Shown: positions 24,066 through 35,461 of the stretch, in pieces
How the letters are laid out: every line of letters begins with the position of its first letter
Numbering within the stretch: position 1 is the first letter of the stretch
Source of the DNA: Beta vulgaris subsp. vulgaris
Taxonomy: Eukaryota > Streptophyta > Magnoliopsida > Caryophyllales > Amaranthaceae
Reading direction: 5' to 3'
DNA: 64,000 nt
NCBI RefSeq assembly: GCF_026745355.1
Contig: NC_079205.1
Location: 7,342,056-7,406,055, forward strand
Notes under the pieces: generated by a model
What the model was told of the DNA's origin: nothing
Databases searched by the model: none
What the model saw: only the letters and a program-made list of their open reading frames with translations
Program-made: the position numbers and the translations under genes

Positions 24066-25400
24066 CTACTGTCGACGTCGTGAAATCTCCACCTCAAGAT
24101 CTGTATATGTATCGAGATGGGTGTAGAGATGGAAAGTGTTAAGTGAAGACATCATGCAGTAGATAGCGTCAAGTTGATCCTCGGTCCCATCTAGGCGATA
24201 TGAGAACTCATTTTGCCTCAATGCAAACGCAATCATCCGCTCCTCATATGATGCAAAAGGAGGAGGGACGTGTGTTTTAGGACCCAACTTGACCATCATG
24301 GCCACCAACACCTCCATCTCTAGGAACATGCTCCTCCTCATCCTCATCAAACTCATCACCTTCACCCTATTCATCATCCACATCATCCAACAAGTGACCT
24401 CCTCTACCCCGGTTTTGTGAACATCACGATCGATGAAACTCAACACGCACCACCGCTGCAAAAGCGGCGTCAAGGGAAAGGAAAATGTGTTCCACTGTGG
24501 CATTGGGAGGAATAGCCACTCGAGTAGGTTGAGGTAGGGTCATGAAAGTGACATGCTTACCTCCATAAGCCAGACAAAACGACCCTTCACCCCTGCAAAT
24601 GAAATCATTTTGGCACTAACCATCTTTGACAAGTCATACATGTAAGAATCATCGGTCAATAAGCGAACATTATCATTTGGTTGCACGCCAAGGTGCTGAG
24701 CGATCAAGGAGATCATGCCACCCACACTAATTTTTCCTTTATTTAGCTTAGAAATCTCTAGACAACAAGCTACCTAAATTGCAGCTAGATCAGCCGTCCC
24801 CAGCCTGCTAGTGTCATAGGCCATAAAATCGTCAACTTTAGGCTAGGGATGTTACTGGGTTCCCCTTGTCCAAACACGACCATAGACAATAACTTGGCAC
24901 ATTTCAAAGATGGGGGTGGCGCAAGAAAGAACTCTTGTCATTTAGGGTCTTACGCAACTGAGTGAGGGCGTGCCGAAAAGTATCCTCATCGTACTCATTG
25001 TTGCGGTGAAAATTCACTGCATTCAAGTTCCTCCAACCAAAAATGGCTTTCAATTGTTGCATAGTTATGTTATTAGGTTTGTCATTAAGGTGGTACTCAA
25101 TCCCAGGATGTTCACCCTCGATTTTTTTCAGAGTAGAAAGGAATTTAGGGTGAAACGCTCATAGGTAGGTGCCCATTTGTGCACAAAACCCTCAAGTCTA
25201 ATTTTTTGAAGCAGTTGGGTGACTGAATCAGCTAAACCCAATGTCTCTAGTGCGGAGTAATCAATGAATTTAGTAACCTTGATGTCACGGTTGGGTTGCG
25301 TGAGACGCGCCCAACGCCCAACGCCTAATGTATCTACCCTAGGGGTTGATTGAGAAGAGATAACTTCCCCTATCTTGGTTCGTTTGGATCGGCGTGGCAT
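24066..25400 (-). pseudogene. Athila extra ORF (plant transposon protein-like), broken
   Basis: Opens at 25400 with MPRRSKRTKIGEVISSQS, a basic, nuclear-signal-like start, and continues with ALETLGLADSVTQLL and KWAPTYERFTLNSFL, a motif (APTYE-R-TLEFL) that recurs in Athila-type ORFs. Frame is lost near 25130; later pieces at 24725-24540 (MISLIAQHLGVQPNDNVRLL) and 24503-24066 belong to the same ORF, the last including a low-complexity acidic/methionine-rich part. Position after pol fits the env-like slot. Function is unknown; I see no confident transmembrane segment. Confidence 0.62.
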
Positions 25401-26308
25401 GGTTCATACGTGTAATGACTTCCAATTCAACAAATACAAACCCTAAAATTACTCCACTCCACACTCCAACAACAACCAACTCACAATAAGGCACAAAATT
25501 AGCAACACAATACAATTATCCAACCAACAATCACCAACAATCACCAAATCAACCACAATCATATGTATCCACCAACAATAATTTCAACAATCCTAGATAT
25601 GAAGCTAGAACAAGGAATTCAAGCTATATCAAAGTAAGGTAGGAATGTGAAATTTATACCTCTAGGGGATCAAGTGATGCACTCCAACGCCAAATTTGCC
25701 AAGCTAGTACCAATGTGGTTGATTGTTGTCTCTAATTTCACCAAACAAGCCTCAAGGCAAAAAGCCCCATTTTCAAGGGTTTATGGTGGTGGATTGATTA
25801 TGTGAAAATTTGGGCAAGATAGGGGTTATGAGAGGGTTGGGGTGGGTGGTGGTGGTGGTTGATAGGGTGGAGGGAGAGTGGTGAGTGAGAGAGAGAATTT
25901 TTCGGTGAGGGAAGAGAAGTTGAGTCGAGAGAATAAAGTGAGGGAAGAGATAGAGAAAGAAGCGGATTTAAAGCCGATTTCAACTTACCTCGCTAACCCA
26001 AGTCGCGGCGTTGACGACGATTTGCGGTTGAAGCCGCGAGTCGCGGTAAGCTCTCGGCATTTCGCCACGAGCTAAGGCATTGTGCCGCGACTCGTGTCTT
26101 TGAGGATGTACTTGCAACTGCTTTACCACGAACTTTTTTTTACCTATAAACACACCAAAAACAAGCTCAAAAACATCAATCTAAATGAAATCACACAAAA
26201 GGGAAAAGAAAGAAAAAAAAATATCAAAGAATAAAACAATAGGTGTAGAACTCAGGTTATGTTCCGAAACGCGCTCGTTTAAAATGAATGAGCTTGACTC
26301 CTTAAAGA
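25401..26308 (-). other. Athila spacer between pol and the extra ORF
   Basis: No coding sequence. Sense strand carries a pyrimidine/CA-rich leader before the extra ORF. A GC-rich block at about 25990-26100 shares a segment with the LTR (GGTAAGCTCTCGGCAT at 26046 and at 22798, plus CCACGAGCT and CCGCGACTC). Confidence 0.55.
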
Positions 26309-29166
26309 TCATGTGGCAGTTGGTGGAAGAGATAGGAAATAGACTTGCTTGCCTTCAATAGGATCACCGGTGACATACTGCTTGAGGTGACGTCCATTCA
26401 CCTTGAACAAGCCACTTACTTCACTAGTGACTTCCACCAAACCATATGGAAAAACCTTGGTGACCCGAAATGGTCCATACCACCTAGGACGCAGCTTGCC
26501 AGGAAAAAGTTTCAATCGGGAGTTGAATAGGAGAACATAGTCACCAATGTGGAACTCTCTTCTCATAAGCTTCTTGTCATACCACTTCTTAGTGCGCTCC
26601 TTGTAAATATGAGAGCTCTCATAAGCATCCACACGGAGCTCATCAAGCTCATTCAATTGCAAGGCTCAGCGTTCACCTGCTCGGTGAAAGTCATAATTTA
26701 GGCTCTTCATATCCCAAAATGCTTTGTGTTCTAGCTCAACAGGTAGGTGCCATGCGTTTTCATATACTATACGATAGGGTGTGGTACCAATAGGAGTCTT
26801 GAAGGCCATCATGTACGCCCATATCGCATCATCTAACTTAAGAGACCAATCCTTGCGCGATCTAACCATAGTCTTCTCAACTATAGATTTGATCTCCCTA
26901 TTTGAAATATCAACTTTTCCACTTGTTTGTGGATGATAGGAAAGACTAACACGATGTTGCACACCATATTTCCTGAGAAGAGCTTCAAACTTTCATTCAA
27001 TAAAGTGACTTCTTCCATCACTAATCACAACATGGGGGACACAAAAGAGGGGAAAAATTACCTTCTTAAAAAACTTGAGAACAACACTGGCATTGTTCAT
27101 TGGAGAAGCCAATGCCTCTACCCACTTAGATACATAGTCAACGGCTAGCAAGATTAACTTATTCGAATAAGAAGACGAGAATGGTCCTATAAAGTCAATA
27201 CCTCATACATTGAATATCTCAACTCAAGAATGAAATTAAGAGGCATCTTATTTCGGCGTGAAATATTCCTCGTGCGTTTACATCTATCACACGCCTTGAC
27301 AAAACGGTGAGCATCCTTGAACAAAGAAGGGCAATAGATACCATATTGCAACATCATTGCAATGGTTTTGGAAGTACTAGCATGGCCTCCACAATCCATA
27401 TTATAGCATGGTCAACTCCTCCTCTGGTACACAACGGTGGATGACCCCATCTGCACAAGACTTAAAAAGATAAGGTCATCACAGAAATAATGTTTGACAT
27501 CATGAAAGAACTTCTTGCATTTATGATGAATAAATGAGAGGCGGAACTCTACTAGCAAGAAAGTTCACTATGTTCGTAAACCAAGGAGATTGACCAATTG
27601 TAGTAGAGGAAATACCAAACAACTGATCATCAGGGAAGGAGTCGTTGATTGGGAGATCATATGTTCTGGCATCCCATGTGAGACGGGAAAGATGGTCAGC
27701 CACAACATTATCAGTTCCTTTCTTATCCTTGATTTCCATGTCAAACTCTTAGAGAAGCAATATCCAACGAATCAAACGGGGTTTTACATCCTTCTTACTT
27801 AATAGAAACTTGAGAGCCGCATAATCTGTATGCACTATCACTTTTGATCCCACCAAATAAGACCGGAACTCATTCTCTGCAAACACGACGGCTAGTAACT
27901 CCTTATTAAGTGGTGGTGAAGTTCATTTGAGCCCCATATAAGGTTTTACTAGCATAGTAACACAATTTTTCCCCAACAAAACCAATAATATGGTCAGTAG
28001 CATCACACATCAACTCGAATGGAAGGGTCCCATCTGGAGGTTGAATAATAGGTGCTAAAATCAATGCATTCTTCAACCTGTGGAAAGCTTCAAGACAAGC
28101 ATCAGTAAACACAAATGAGGTATCTTTAGCTAAGAGCTCGGTCAAAGGCCTAGAGATCTTTGAGAAAAACGACGGTAGAACCCCGCATAACCGAGGAAAC
28201 TCCTCACCCCTTTTACATTGATCGGGGGTGGAATTTGCTCTATGACTTCGACTTTTGCTCTATCCACTTTGATACCTTTATCAGATATAACATGACCCAA
28301 AACTACTACCACTTGCACCATGAATTGACACTTCTCCCAATTGAGCACTAAGTGGACCTCTTGGCACCTATGTAGCACTTTTTCAAGATTTAGCAAACAT
28401 GCATCAAAAGAAATACCATAAACAAAAAAGTCATCCATGAAAACTTCCATAAATGTTCGATAAGCTCAGAAAAATAGCTATCATGCATCGTTGAAAGGTT
28501 GCCGGAGTGTTACATAGTCCAAATGGCATCCTTCAATAAGGAAAGGCGCCATAGGGACATGTAAAAGTCGTCTTCTCTTGGTCACTTGGATTGACGGGGT
28601 TCGGAAAAACCAGAAAATCCATCCAAGTAACAAAAGAAGGAATGTTTTGCAAGATGCTCTACCATTGGATCAATAAAGAGAAGAGGATAATGATCCTTAC
28701 GTGTGACCTTGTTCAACTTACGGTAGTTGATGCACATTCTCCATCCAGTGATAGTGCGAGTAGAGATGAGTTCACCTTTTTCATTTTTCACAACCGTCAT
28801 GCCGCCCTTTTTAGGGAACAACTTGGACCAGGCTTACCCACTTACTATCGGAGATAGGGTAGATAATGCTGGCCACAAGAAGCTTCAAAAATTCTTTCTG
28901 CACAACTTCTTTCATATTAGGGTTAAGCAAGGCGGCGTTGTGACTCAATGATAATGAAGCATTTGCTTGTTCTACCAAAATGCTATGAGTACAAAAGATG
29001 GACTTATTCCTTCAATGTCATCAATAGTATACCCAATGACATTAATATACTTGCGAACAATACATAACAACCATTCAAGTTGAGGGTCATTAAGTGCACT
29101 ATTGATAATAATGGGGTAGGTTGAGTATTCTACACAATATCTACTAATTCGACATATTTTCCACAT
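26309..29166 (-). pseudogene. Athila-like Pol (RT, RNase H, integrase), broken
   Basis: Sense order from 29166: YPIIINSALNDPQLEWLL and IDDIEGISPSF (N-terminal RT); 28821-28582 KKGGMTVVKNEKGEL, WRMCINYRKLNK and CYLDGFSGF; 28450 MEVFMDDFFVYG, the catalytic FMDD box typical of Athila/Tat; RNase H at 28145-27906 (FELMCDATDHIIG, YYASKTL); KKGTDNVVADHLSRL near 27720; integrase zinc finger near 27390-27280 (GGHASTSKT, CDRCKRTRN); integrase core end near 26950 ([20 protein letters not shown]); C-terminal domain to 26309 (GDYVLLFNSRLKLFPGKL). Stops and frameshifts separate the parts, so no polyprotein can be made. Confidence 0.9.
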
Positions 29167-29259
29167 TCATAAGGAGTCCGTCTATGTTTATACTTTATGA
29201 ATATGATATAAGATATTCTTGGGCTTTCATTCATAGACTATAATGAAAAACAAAGAATC

Positions 29260-30940
29260 GATCCTTTGAGTATTCAAAATTGCATGGGAAAAAAATGCCA
29301 GGATATTGTAAAGATGTATACGAGGGGCCAAAAACAACAATTTTGTTTGATGAAAATAGATTTACTGAAGGCTTATGACACTATAAGTTGGGAATTTTTG
29401 GAAGCTATGATGTTAGCTTTAAGATTCCCTACAAGATTTGTGGATTTTGTCATAGTTTGTGTTAAAATTCCAACCTTCACCTTCATGATTAATGAGACTC
29501 CTACTGGTTTTTTCAATTCCAAGGGACGGATAAGGTAGGGTGACCCTATGTCCCCTCTCTTATTTGTGCTTTGCATGGAATATTTCTCTAGAACCATGAC
29601 TTACATTGGAAAACAAGATGTGAGTTCAAGTTTCATCCCAGGTGTAAATCACTTGCTATTAAACACCTTTGCTCTGTTGATGATGTCATTCTATTTTGCA
29701 ATGGTGAGTTTAAATCTGTCATCATGACCTTACAAGTCAGATTTCTACAATTGTGGTTTCTTTGAGCAAGATAATACAAGAATAAAAGAGAGCTTTGGCT
29801 TCAAGCATTGCCAACTCCCTTTTAGATACTTAGGGGTGCCAATTAGCACTAAGAAGATTGCTGCTACAGACTGTGAAAAGTTGATTGAGAAGATGGTGGG
29901 GAAAATAAGAGTTTGGAGCACAAGAAACATATCCTTTGCAGGGAGGAGACAATTGGTTAACTCTGTGCTAATGAGCATTACAGTGCGTGTATTGGGCCTA
30001 GATTTTTCTGTTACCTAAGGCAGTGTTAAAATAAGTGAACTCTATCTGTAGAGCCTTTCTTTGGACATGCACATTTAGCAACCCTAGGCTAGGGTATGTT
30101 TGCTGGACTGATGTTTGTAAACCCAAAAGCCATGGTGGACTTGGTTTTAGAGCTTTATTGCATTGGAATTTGGCTATTGTAGGGAAACAAGTGTGGGACA
30201 TAGTTATTAAAGCTGATAATTTGTGGGTTAAATGGATCCATGATATGTATGTAAAGGACCAAACTTGGGGCACTTATGTTGCTCCAAATAGTGCCAGTTA
30301 GGTCGTGAAGTACATTTACAAGGTAAGTAAGAGATCTTGAGGGTTTTTGGTAGTGACTGCTTCAACAGGCCAATGTATCGTACAACTGCAACCTTACAAG
30401 AAGATGCAGGATCATGGGGAAGTTGGATTGGTATGCAGCAGTTTAGGAATTGGGATCACCATAATATTCCAAAGCACTGTTTCATTGGTTGGTTAGCTAT
30501 GAAGAACATATTACAGACTAGTGTGAGACTAGCTTCTATTGGTGTGAGCAACATCAATACTTGCCTTCTATGTGAAGCTAATGTAGAGGACTACACTCAT
30601 CTATTTTTCAATTGTTAGTATAGTATGCAATGCCTGGCACTAATCAAAATCTGGCTGGGAATTCGTGTCGTTACTTCCAATTTGCCTCGGTTAATTAGTT
30701 GGCTGGGTGAAGAGAAGGTATAGGGGTAGCAAATTTCAAAATCAGATTGTTATGGCTGGGATTTTTGCGGCAGTGTATAAAGTGTGGCAGGAAAGGAACT
30801 CTGCTATGTGAAACCAGATCATTCATACTATTGATAGAAGTGTACAGGCGGTCAAATATATAGTGAAACAACGTGTGAAGTCAAGGATTCCTAGAAGAGT
30901 GAGTGGCACTGATGTTCAGCGGCTCTACTGCTTATGATGT
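29260..30940 (+). pseudogene. LINE RT C-terminal half, decayed
   Basis: Motif A region near 29345 (CLMKIDLLKAYDTISWEF) is followed by TFMINETPTGFFNSKGRI, with a TAG at 29536 in the place of the glutamine of RQGD, then GDPMSPLLFVLCMEYF near 29540. The FADD box near 29680 is damaged. RYLGVPISTKK near 29828, FAGRRQLVNSVL near 29935, FLWTCTFSNPRLGYVCW near 30055 and the zf-RVT region near 30470-30615 (HCFIGWLAMKNILQTSVR, CLLCEANVEDYTHLFFNC) are readable. A basic C-terminal tail ends near 30937. Stops and frameshifts are frequent. Confidence 0.85.
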
Positions 30941-30974
30941 ATAGTTTTTGGTGTGTTGTTTCTTTAACAGCTTA

Positions 30975-31223
30975 GGGCATGTTCTCCCCAGCTTATTTTT
31001 AGTTCAGTTCGGTTCAATTCAATTCAGTTCAATTCAGTTCAGTTCAGTTCAGTTCAATTCAGTTCAGTTCAATTTAGTTCAATTCAGTTCAGCTCTGGAC
31101 AGTACTTTTACTCTCACATATCACTATTCATTTCAGTTTAGTTCAATTCAATTCAGTTGAATTCAGTTCAGTTCAATTCAATTCAATTCAGTTCAGCTGT
31201 TTTATGCCGAAGTGAAGAGACCC
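30975..31223. mobile_element. Harbinger-like MITE built of TTCAG/TTCAA repeats
   Basis: 249 bp in the LINE 3' region, flanked on both sides by TTA (30972-30974 and 31224-31226). Ends GGGCATGTTCTCC and, from the right, GGGTCTCTTCACTTC: short imperfect TIRs. The interior is two arrays of TTCAG/TTCAA pentamers separated by a unique core (ACTTTTACTCTCACATATCA). The TTA duplication suggests PIF/Harbinger (Tourist-like). A second copy is at 31451. Confidence 0.7.
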
Positions 31224-31450
31224 TTAATGTTGTATTTTTTTTCTATTGTGATTTCAATATATCTTCTTACCAAAAAAAAAAAAAAACCATTCTCACATCA
31301 GGTAATGGTTTTTGGAGAGTAAAACCAAGTCCACGGTAATGGCTTCTCTAGAGAAAAGGCATGCTTACATCAAATTTTTTTAGAGTTGTCCATCAAAGTA
31401 AATACTTGGTTCACAATTCAAGGAAAGTCGATAATAAGCCTTGTGTCTAA

Positions 31451-31765
31451 GGGCATGTTCTCCCCATCTTATTTTCAGTTCAGTTCAATTCATTTCAGTT
31501 CAACTCAATTCAGCTCAGTTGAGTTAAGTTCCATTCAGTTCAGTTCAGCTCTGAATAATACTTTTACTCTCACATATCACTATTCATTTCAGTTCAGTTC
31601 AATTCAATTCAATTCAGTTCTGTTCTGTTCAATTCAATTCAATTCAATTCAATCCAGTTCAATTCAATTCAATTCAATTTAGTTTAATTCAGTTCATTCA
31701 GTTCAGTTCAATTCAATTCAGTTCAGTTCAGTTCAGTTCCACTATTTTATGCCGAAAAGAACAAA
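31451..31765. mobile_element. Second copy of the TTCAG-rich MITE
   Basis: Begins GGGCATGTTCTCCCCATCTT, contains the same unique core (ACTTTTACTCTCACATATCA at about 31560) between two TTCAG/TTCAA arrays, and ends in TTTTATGCCGAAAAGAAC like copy one (TTTTATGCCGAAGTGAAG). The arrays differ in length from copy one. Preceded by TAA; the right duplication is not clear. Confidence 0.65.
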
Positions 31766-31804
31766 TTGGCTTGCTTTTTTCTCATTATTGATTTCTTTGT
31801 ATAT

Positions 31805-31890
31805 ATATTATAGGATGTATAATGCCAATCAAATACAAATAATAGGAAAGAATCCTAATTATATTAAAATACATCAAGAATATCCTAACA
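31805..31890 (-). repeat. Copia LTR fragment
   Basis: Minus strand: TGTTAGGATATTCTTGATGT followed by ATTAGGATTCTTTCCTATT and TTTGATTGGCAT, matching the LTR start seen at 21119 downward. The piece before it (TGGAACTAGGCGTGGTGATC) looks like the end of a copia internal region. Only the LTR start is present. Confidence 0.5.
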
Positions 31891-33110
31891 GATCACCACG
31901 CCTAGTTCCACTCTTCGCAAGGATATAACCACATCAATATTACATCTATTACCAACAAAGTATCTTTTGGCTACTATATATAGCATTGGTGAGGAAATAC
32001 TTTATTCAAATATGTAGTTTAATTGAAACATAACTAGAATAATAAAATAAAGTGTGAGGGAGGGATTAATATTATATAAATTTTTAAAGTTTTAATGTTA
32101 TGATTATGGTTAGAGTTATCATAATTTGACATGATCAATAACCCAAAACTGGCTATTAATAGTGATGATCAAACTTGAAAAAATTGTCATCTGAAAGCGA
32201 CTTCAGCACGATTTGACACGAGAATTCTATATCTAAATGTGAATTGCACCTCACATAAACTGACATAATAGGACCCGGTATTAAAAATGTTTAATTGAAC
32301 TCGAAACTCAATAATATTTAAAACTCGGTCCAACTTGTTATTGACTAAACTTGAATGTAACCCACTTGTAATTCACATGACTTAAATTAATGGAACTTGA
32401 TTGTTATTAACTAAAAAAAATTCTAACTCCAACTATTTTGGCCCGGCTAAAAGTCAATTACACCATTCCCTACAGTCAAATTTCAACTTGATCCATTATC
32501 GAACAAATGCTTTACACGAATGTTTCATTTATTAAAAGATATAAGCAAGTTTCAAATCTTAACAATCATATTGACAAAAGATTTATAGATGTGTTGTTCT
32601 TTTGATGATTAACTTTATTTAGTACTTATTCGAATACAAACTATATCTTGACCCTAATTTGAACTAACTTTAATAATTGGGAGACTGCCTATTTATATGA
32701 AACTTAAAACATATCAAAGTTAGCTTTTTTATAATCTAAACTCGATTCAGTCACAAGTCAGAATCTGCAATTTACAAATCAAGAAATTGCTTCATACAAA
32801 TATAAATTAAATTACGACATAACTCAACTTGAACTTAACCTGACTTGAAATTAATCTGATATATGCTCGAAACCAATAATGATGAAATCGAAAATTAACC
32901 GAATTCTAAATAATTCTGCACGCCACCAACCCATTGAAGTCAAACCTAGATTTTTTTAACTCGAACCTTACCCAACTCAAATATAAAAGAATAAATGACA
33001 CAAACCTATCACGACATGAAGAATGAAGAGATACAATAATCCGACATGAACCAATCCAAATATGACCTACTTCTGTCATGATGGATCTGGCACAAAGACT
33101 TTGTCTATTA
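31891..33110. other. Decayed repeat, no gene
   Basis: AT-rich sequence with recurring words such as AACTTGAA, GACTTGAA and AACTCGAA. The style resembles old hAT-type non-autonomous elements, but no ends or duplication were found. No coding sequence. Confidence 0.35.
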
Positions 33111-33123
33111 GCTCTTCTTCTGG

Positions 33124-33363
33124 TTAGTTGGTTACTATACTACAGAGCCACCACATCAAAGAAATGCTAGACGTTAGGAGGACAAGCATTAAAGTCACAA
33201 CTGCTCTCATAAACACGATAATGAATAAATTAAAAATCTCATCAGCACTTTCACAATGCTTTATACAAACATTTGTTTCGCGTCGAAGTAGTGCAGTGTA
33301 ATTTGCGTACTCAGCATGATAGATAAGTGCGTTTACCTGTATCAGTTCCAAGTCAGCATGCAA
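33124..33363 (-). CDS. Hypothetical 79-residue ORF with a hydrophobic C-terminus
   Basis: ATG at 33361-33363 on the minus strand, stop at 33124. N-terminal half is polar (MHADLELIQVNALIYHAEYA, then cysteines in NVCIKHCESADE); residues about 46-72 form one strongly hydrophobic segment (FIIVFMRAVVTLMLVLL and on), a possible membrane anchor or tail anchor. No recognised family, no neighbouring exons, no clear promoter. It could equally be a chance ORF in AT-rich DNA. Confidence 0.2.
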   Translation of the reverse strand: MHADLELIQVNALIYHAEYANYTALLRRETNVCIKHCESADEIFNLFIIVFMRAVVTLMLVLLTSSISLMWWLCSIVTN

Positions 33364-33369
33364 ATTATA

Positions 33370-34149
33370 TTGGGTTTTATAGTAAGAAGTTTTCTTCTTC
33401 TATTGTGAAGTTTCGTAGATTAGTAGTTAGAGTAATGCACACGATTCTAATCAAAGGACATTAATTATTATAATTTCATCGCTTCTTGTCCTCTTTGTTA
33501 AGTACATTGTCGTCGCTGTTGGTTTAGTTGATGACTTGTTCTACTTAGTTGATAATTGTTACAAGAGTCCCTATATTCTGACTGCATCGTCGTCTCATAA
33601 TTCAGTTTTGTATTAGTGCAGGAAGATAATTAATATGCCTCATATACTTTTTTAAAGGGAAAGTTAAACATTAACGTCAAACTAAAGTAATACATGTTTC
33701 ATGTTTGCATCTATAATATAATTTTGTGAAACAATTATTTGCAAATATTAAGCTAAAATCTCGAGGACATCTTATAAAATACATATTTAAGTTTAACACT
33801 TCAACTTCTCATTATGATACATTCCATTTGTTTTTCTCTGTTATACCAATTTACCATTCGTGTGCTCAAACTTATATAAAATTATTTTAAAAAAACTTGA
33901 ATAGACCTCGTGCACACTAAGTTAGTGAATTCTATAGAGATATAGTGAACTTATATACAATATATTGGATTTTATTAACGGAAAACATATAGTAAAATTA
34001 TATGCAATATAATGGACGAATTAATTTTAATATTTTTAACAAGCCGGAAGATGTAGGTTGTGTAAAATATATTGTTATTTATGACTTGAAATCTTGTGAA
34101 TGGCATAACGCTAAATTTGAATGCACATATCTCTTAATATATAAATGGT
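33370..34149. other. No gene seen
   Basis: AT-rich. A sequence TCGTGCACACTA near 33908 resembles GGTGCACACTA near 35018 and might mark ends of an old element, but this is not supported further. Confidence 0.35.
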
Positions 34150-34665
34150 TTTTATGTGATTCAAACTGGAGGTGATAGCTTGTTCAAAGAGCTTTCCAAC
34201 AATAGGCCATATGTCCAATTTCGCTGAGAAACGAGAAAGTTATGACTGTTTTACAAAGAACTGACGAAACTGTTTCGTCCCAGGCCCGACCGGGCGGATT
34301 TCGCCCGACCCGGTCGGCCAATGCGCCGTTTTGTGCGCTGAACGCGTTTTTCGATATTTTTTCGTTTTTAAGTTATCTTTTAGGGTTTGTACGAGGTTCC
34401 TTATGTTATAAAGGGCTTCCTAGTGTTCATTATTATTAACACAACTTATGAAACACTTTTAGCCTCTAGAATTTAGGACTCCTTGTATTATTCTCTCTGA
34501 TTTTCTCCATTATGTGAAGAAGCTCTAATCCACCACCTGTGGACGTAGGTCAAATTTGATTGAACCACGTAAATCCTTGTGTTATTTGTTTGTTCATCTT
34601 TATTATTTTCTCACCTTTATTATTTCATTGATTTTAATCTGTTCCGCATTAATCAAACTACAACA
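34150..34665 (+). repeat. Probable LTR fragment with GC-rich inverted words
   Basis: LTR-like segment: CAAAGAGCTTTCCAACAATA, a GC-rich stretch with GCCCGACCGGGCGGATTTCG followed by CCCGACCCGGTCGG near 34280-34320, a TATAAAGGGC box near 34408, and an end-like CTGTTCCGCATTAATC near 34640. No ORF. Similar GC blocks occur in the solo LTR at 17066-18456. Ends are approximate. Confidence 0.45.
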
Positions 34666-34689
34666 CCCTATTTCCTAACATATATCGTG

Positions 34690-34995
34690 ACACATGCTTT
34701 AACATATAGAAAGATATGGTTTCTACATGATATAGTGAATGTATGAATGATGTATGGAGTTTTCGCATGATATAGCGAGGGAGTGTCTGAATTATATAGT
34801 CGATTTTTGGAATATAATTAGTTTTTGCATGATATAGTTGGTTTCTAAATGAAATAGTGAGTTTATTCATGATATAGTGGTTTATGTTAGAAATGATGCA
34901 GTTTATGCATAATATAGTATGTCTTTGAATGACATCATGAGTTTCTGCATGATATAGTAGGTTTTTGAATGATATAGTGGATTGTTCATAAATGA
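34690..34995. repeat. Degenerate tandem array with GATATAGT core
   Basis: Roughly 18- and 36-bp spaced repetitions of GCATGATATAGT and GAATGATATAGTG, with variants such as TTCATGATATAGTGG. At least ten recognisable units, strongly diverged. Non-coding. Confidence 0.7.
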
Positions 34996-35461
34996 TACGT
35001 GCTTTTGGCCTGGTGCACACTATTGTTGACTTGAAACGGGTCCACGAAAGTCAGATTATAAAATTATCATGTACGATCTTATTAGATTTGTTTCGACGCG
35101 TATTATAATAATATCAATTTATAAGATATAATAATATTTAATAAAAGGTATTACAAACCGTGTTTGAGTTAAACTTATGGATGTATGGGTTAAACTAATA
35201 GATAAATGGCTTAAGATAGTAGATATCAGGACTAAATTGGTACTCGCCTCAGTCATTTGTTGGAATAAGACGGTCTCACACATCTCTCAAAATGGAAGAC
35301 ACATAAACCATAATTTTGATCAGAAGAGACAAATTGCATTCGTGTACTAAACTCGTAAGTATACCTATGAAATCTTAATATAAAGGGCAGTTCGTCGTTT
35401 TCGTTGTAACTTGCTACACCATTACTTATTATGTAACAAAATTCACATGTGCAAAGTAATA
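34996..35461. other. No gene seen
   Basis: Non-coding. Contains AAGACGGTCTCACACA near 35267, a word common in plant non-autonomous elements, and GATCTTATTAGATTTGTTTC near 35076. No ends assigned. Confidence 0.35.

Larger units (their letters stand above)
21637..29166 (-). mobile_element. Athila-like Ty3/gypsy retrotransposon lacking its 5' part
   Basis: Minus-strand element with, in sense order, RT, RNase H, integrase, an additional Athila-type ORF after pol, a long 3' untranslated region, polypurine tract and 3' LTR. A pol followed by an extra ORF and LTRs of about 1.5 kb is the Athila arrangement. The 5' LTR, gag and protease are missing: homology starts in the N-terminal RT region at about 29166, next to an unrelated LINE. 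The 3' LTR lies in a copia RNase H gene. Confidence 0.88.
29240..31286 (+). mobile_element. 5'-truncated LINE, same family as the one at 1-2055
   Basis: Begins inside RT near 29240 and ends in a run of A at about 31269-31284. The RT blocks and C-terminus match those of the LINE at the left edge (for example CQDIVKMY, SICRAFLWT, HGGLGFR, NLWVKWIHD). The 3' untranslated part is interrupted by a 249-bp MITE (30975-31223). Its 5' side abuts the truncated Athila element. Target-site duplication not resolved. Confidence 0.82.

Noticed and set aside
31021..31340. Long plus-strand frames rich in QFSSIQFS
   Set aside because: They are translations of TTCAG/TTCAA pentamer arrays in a MITE.
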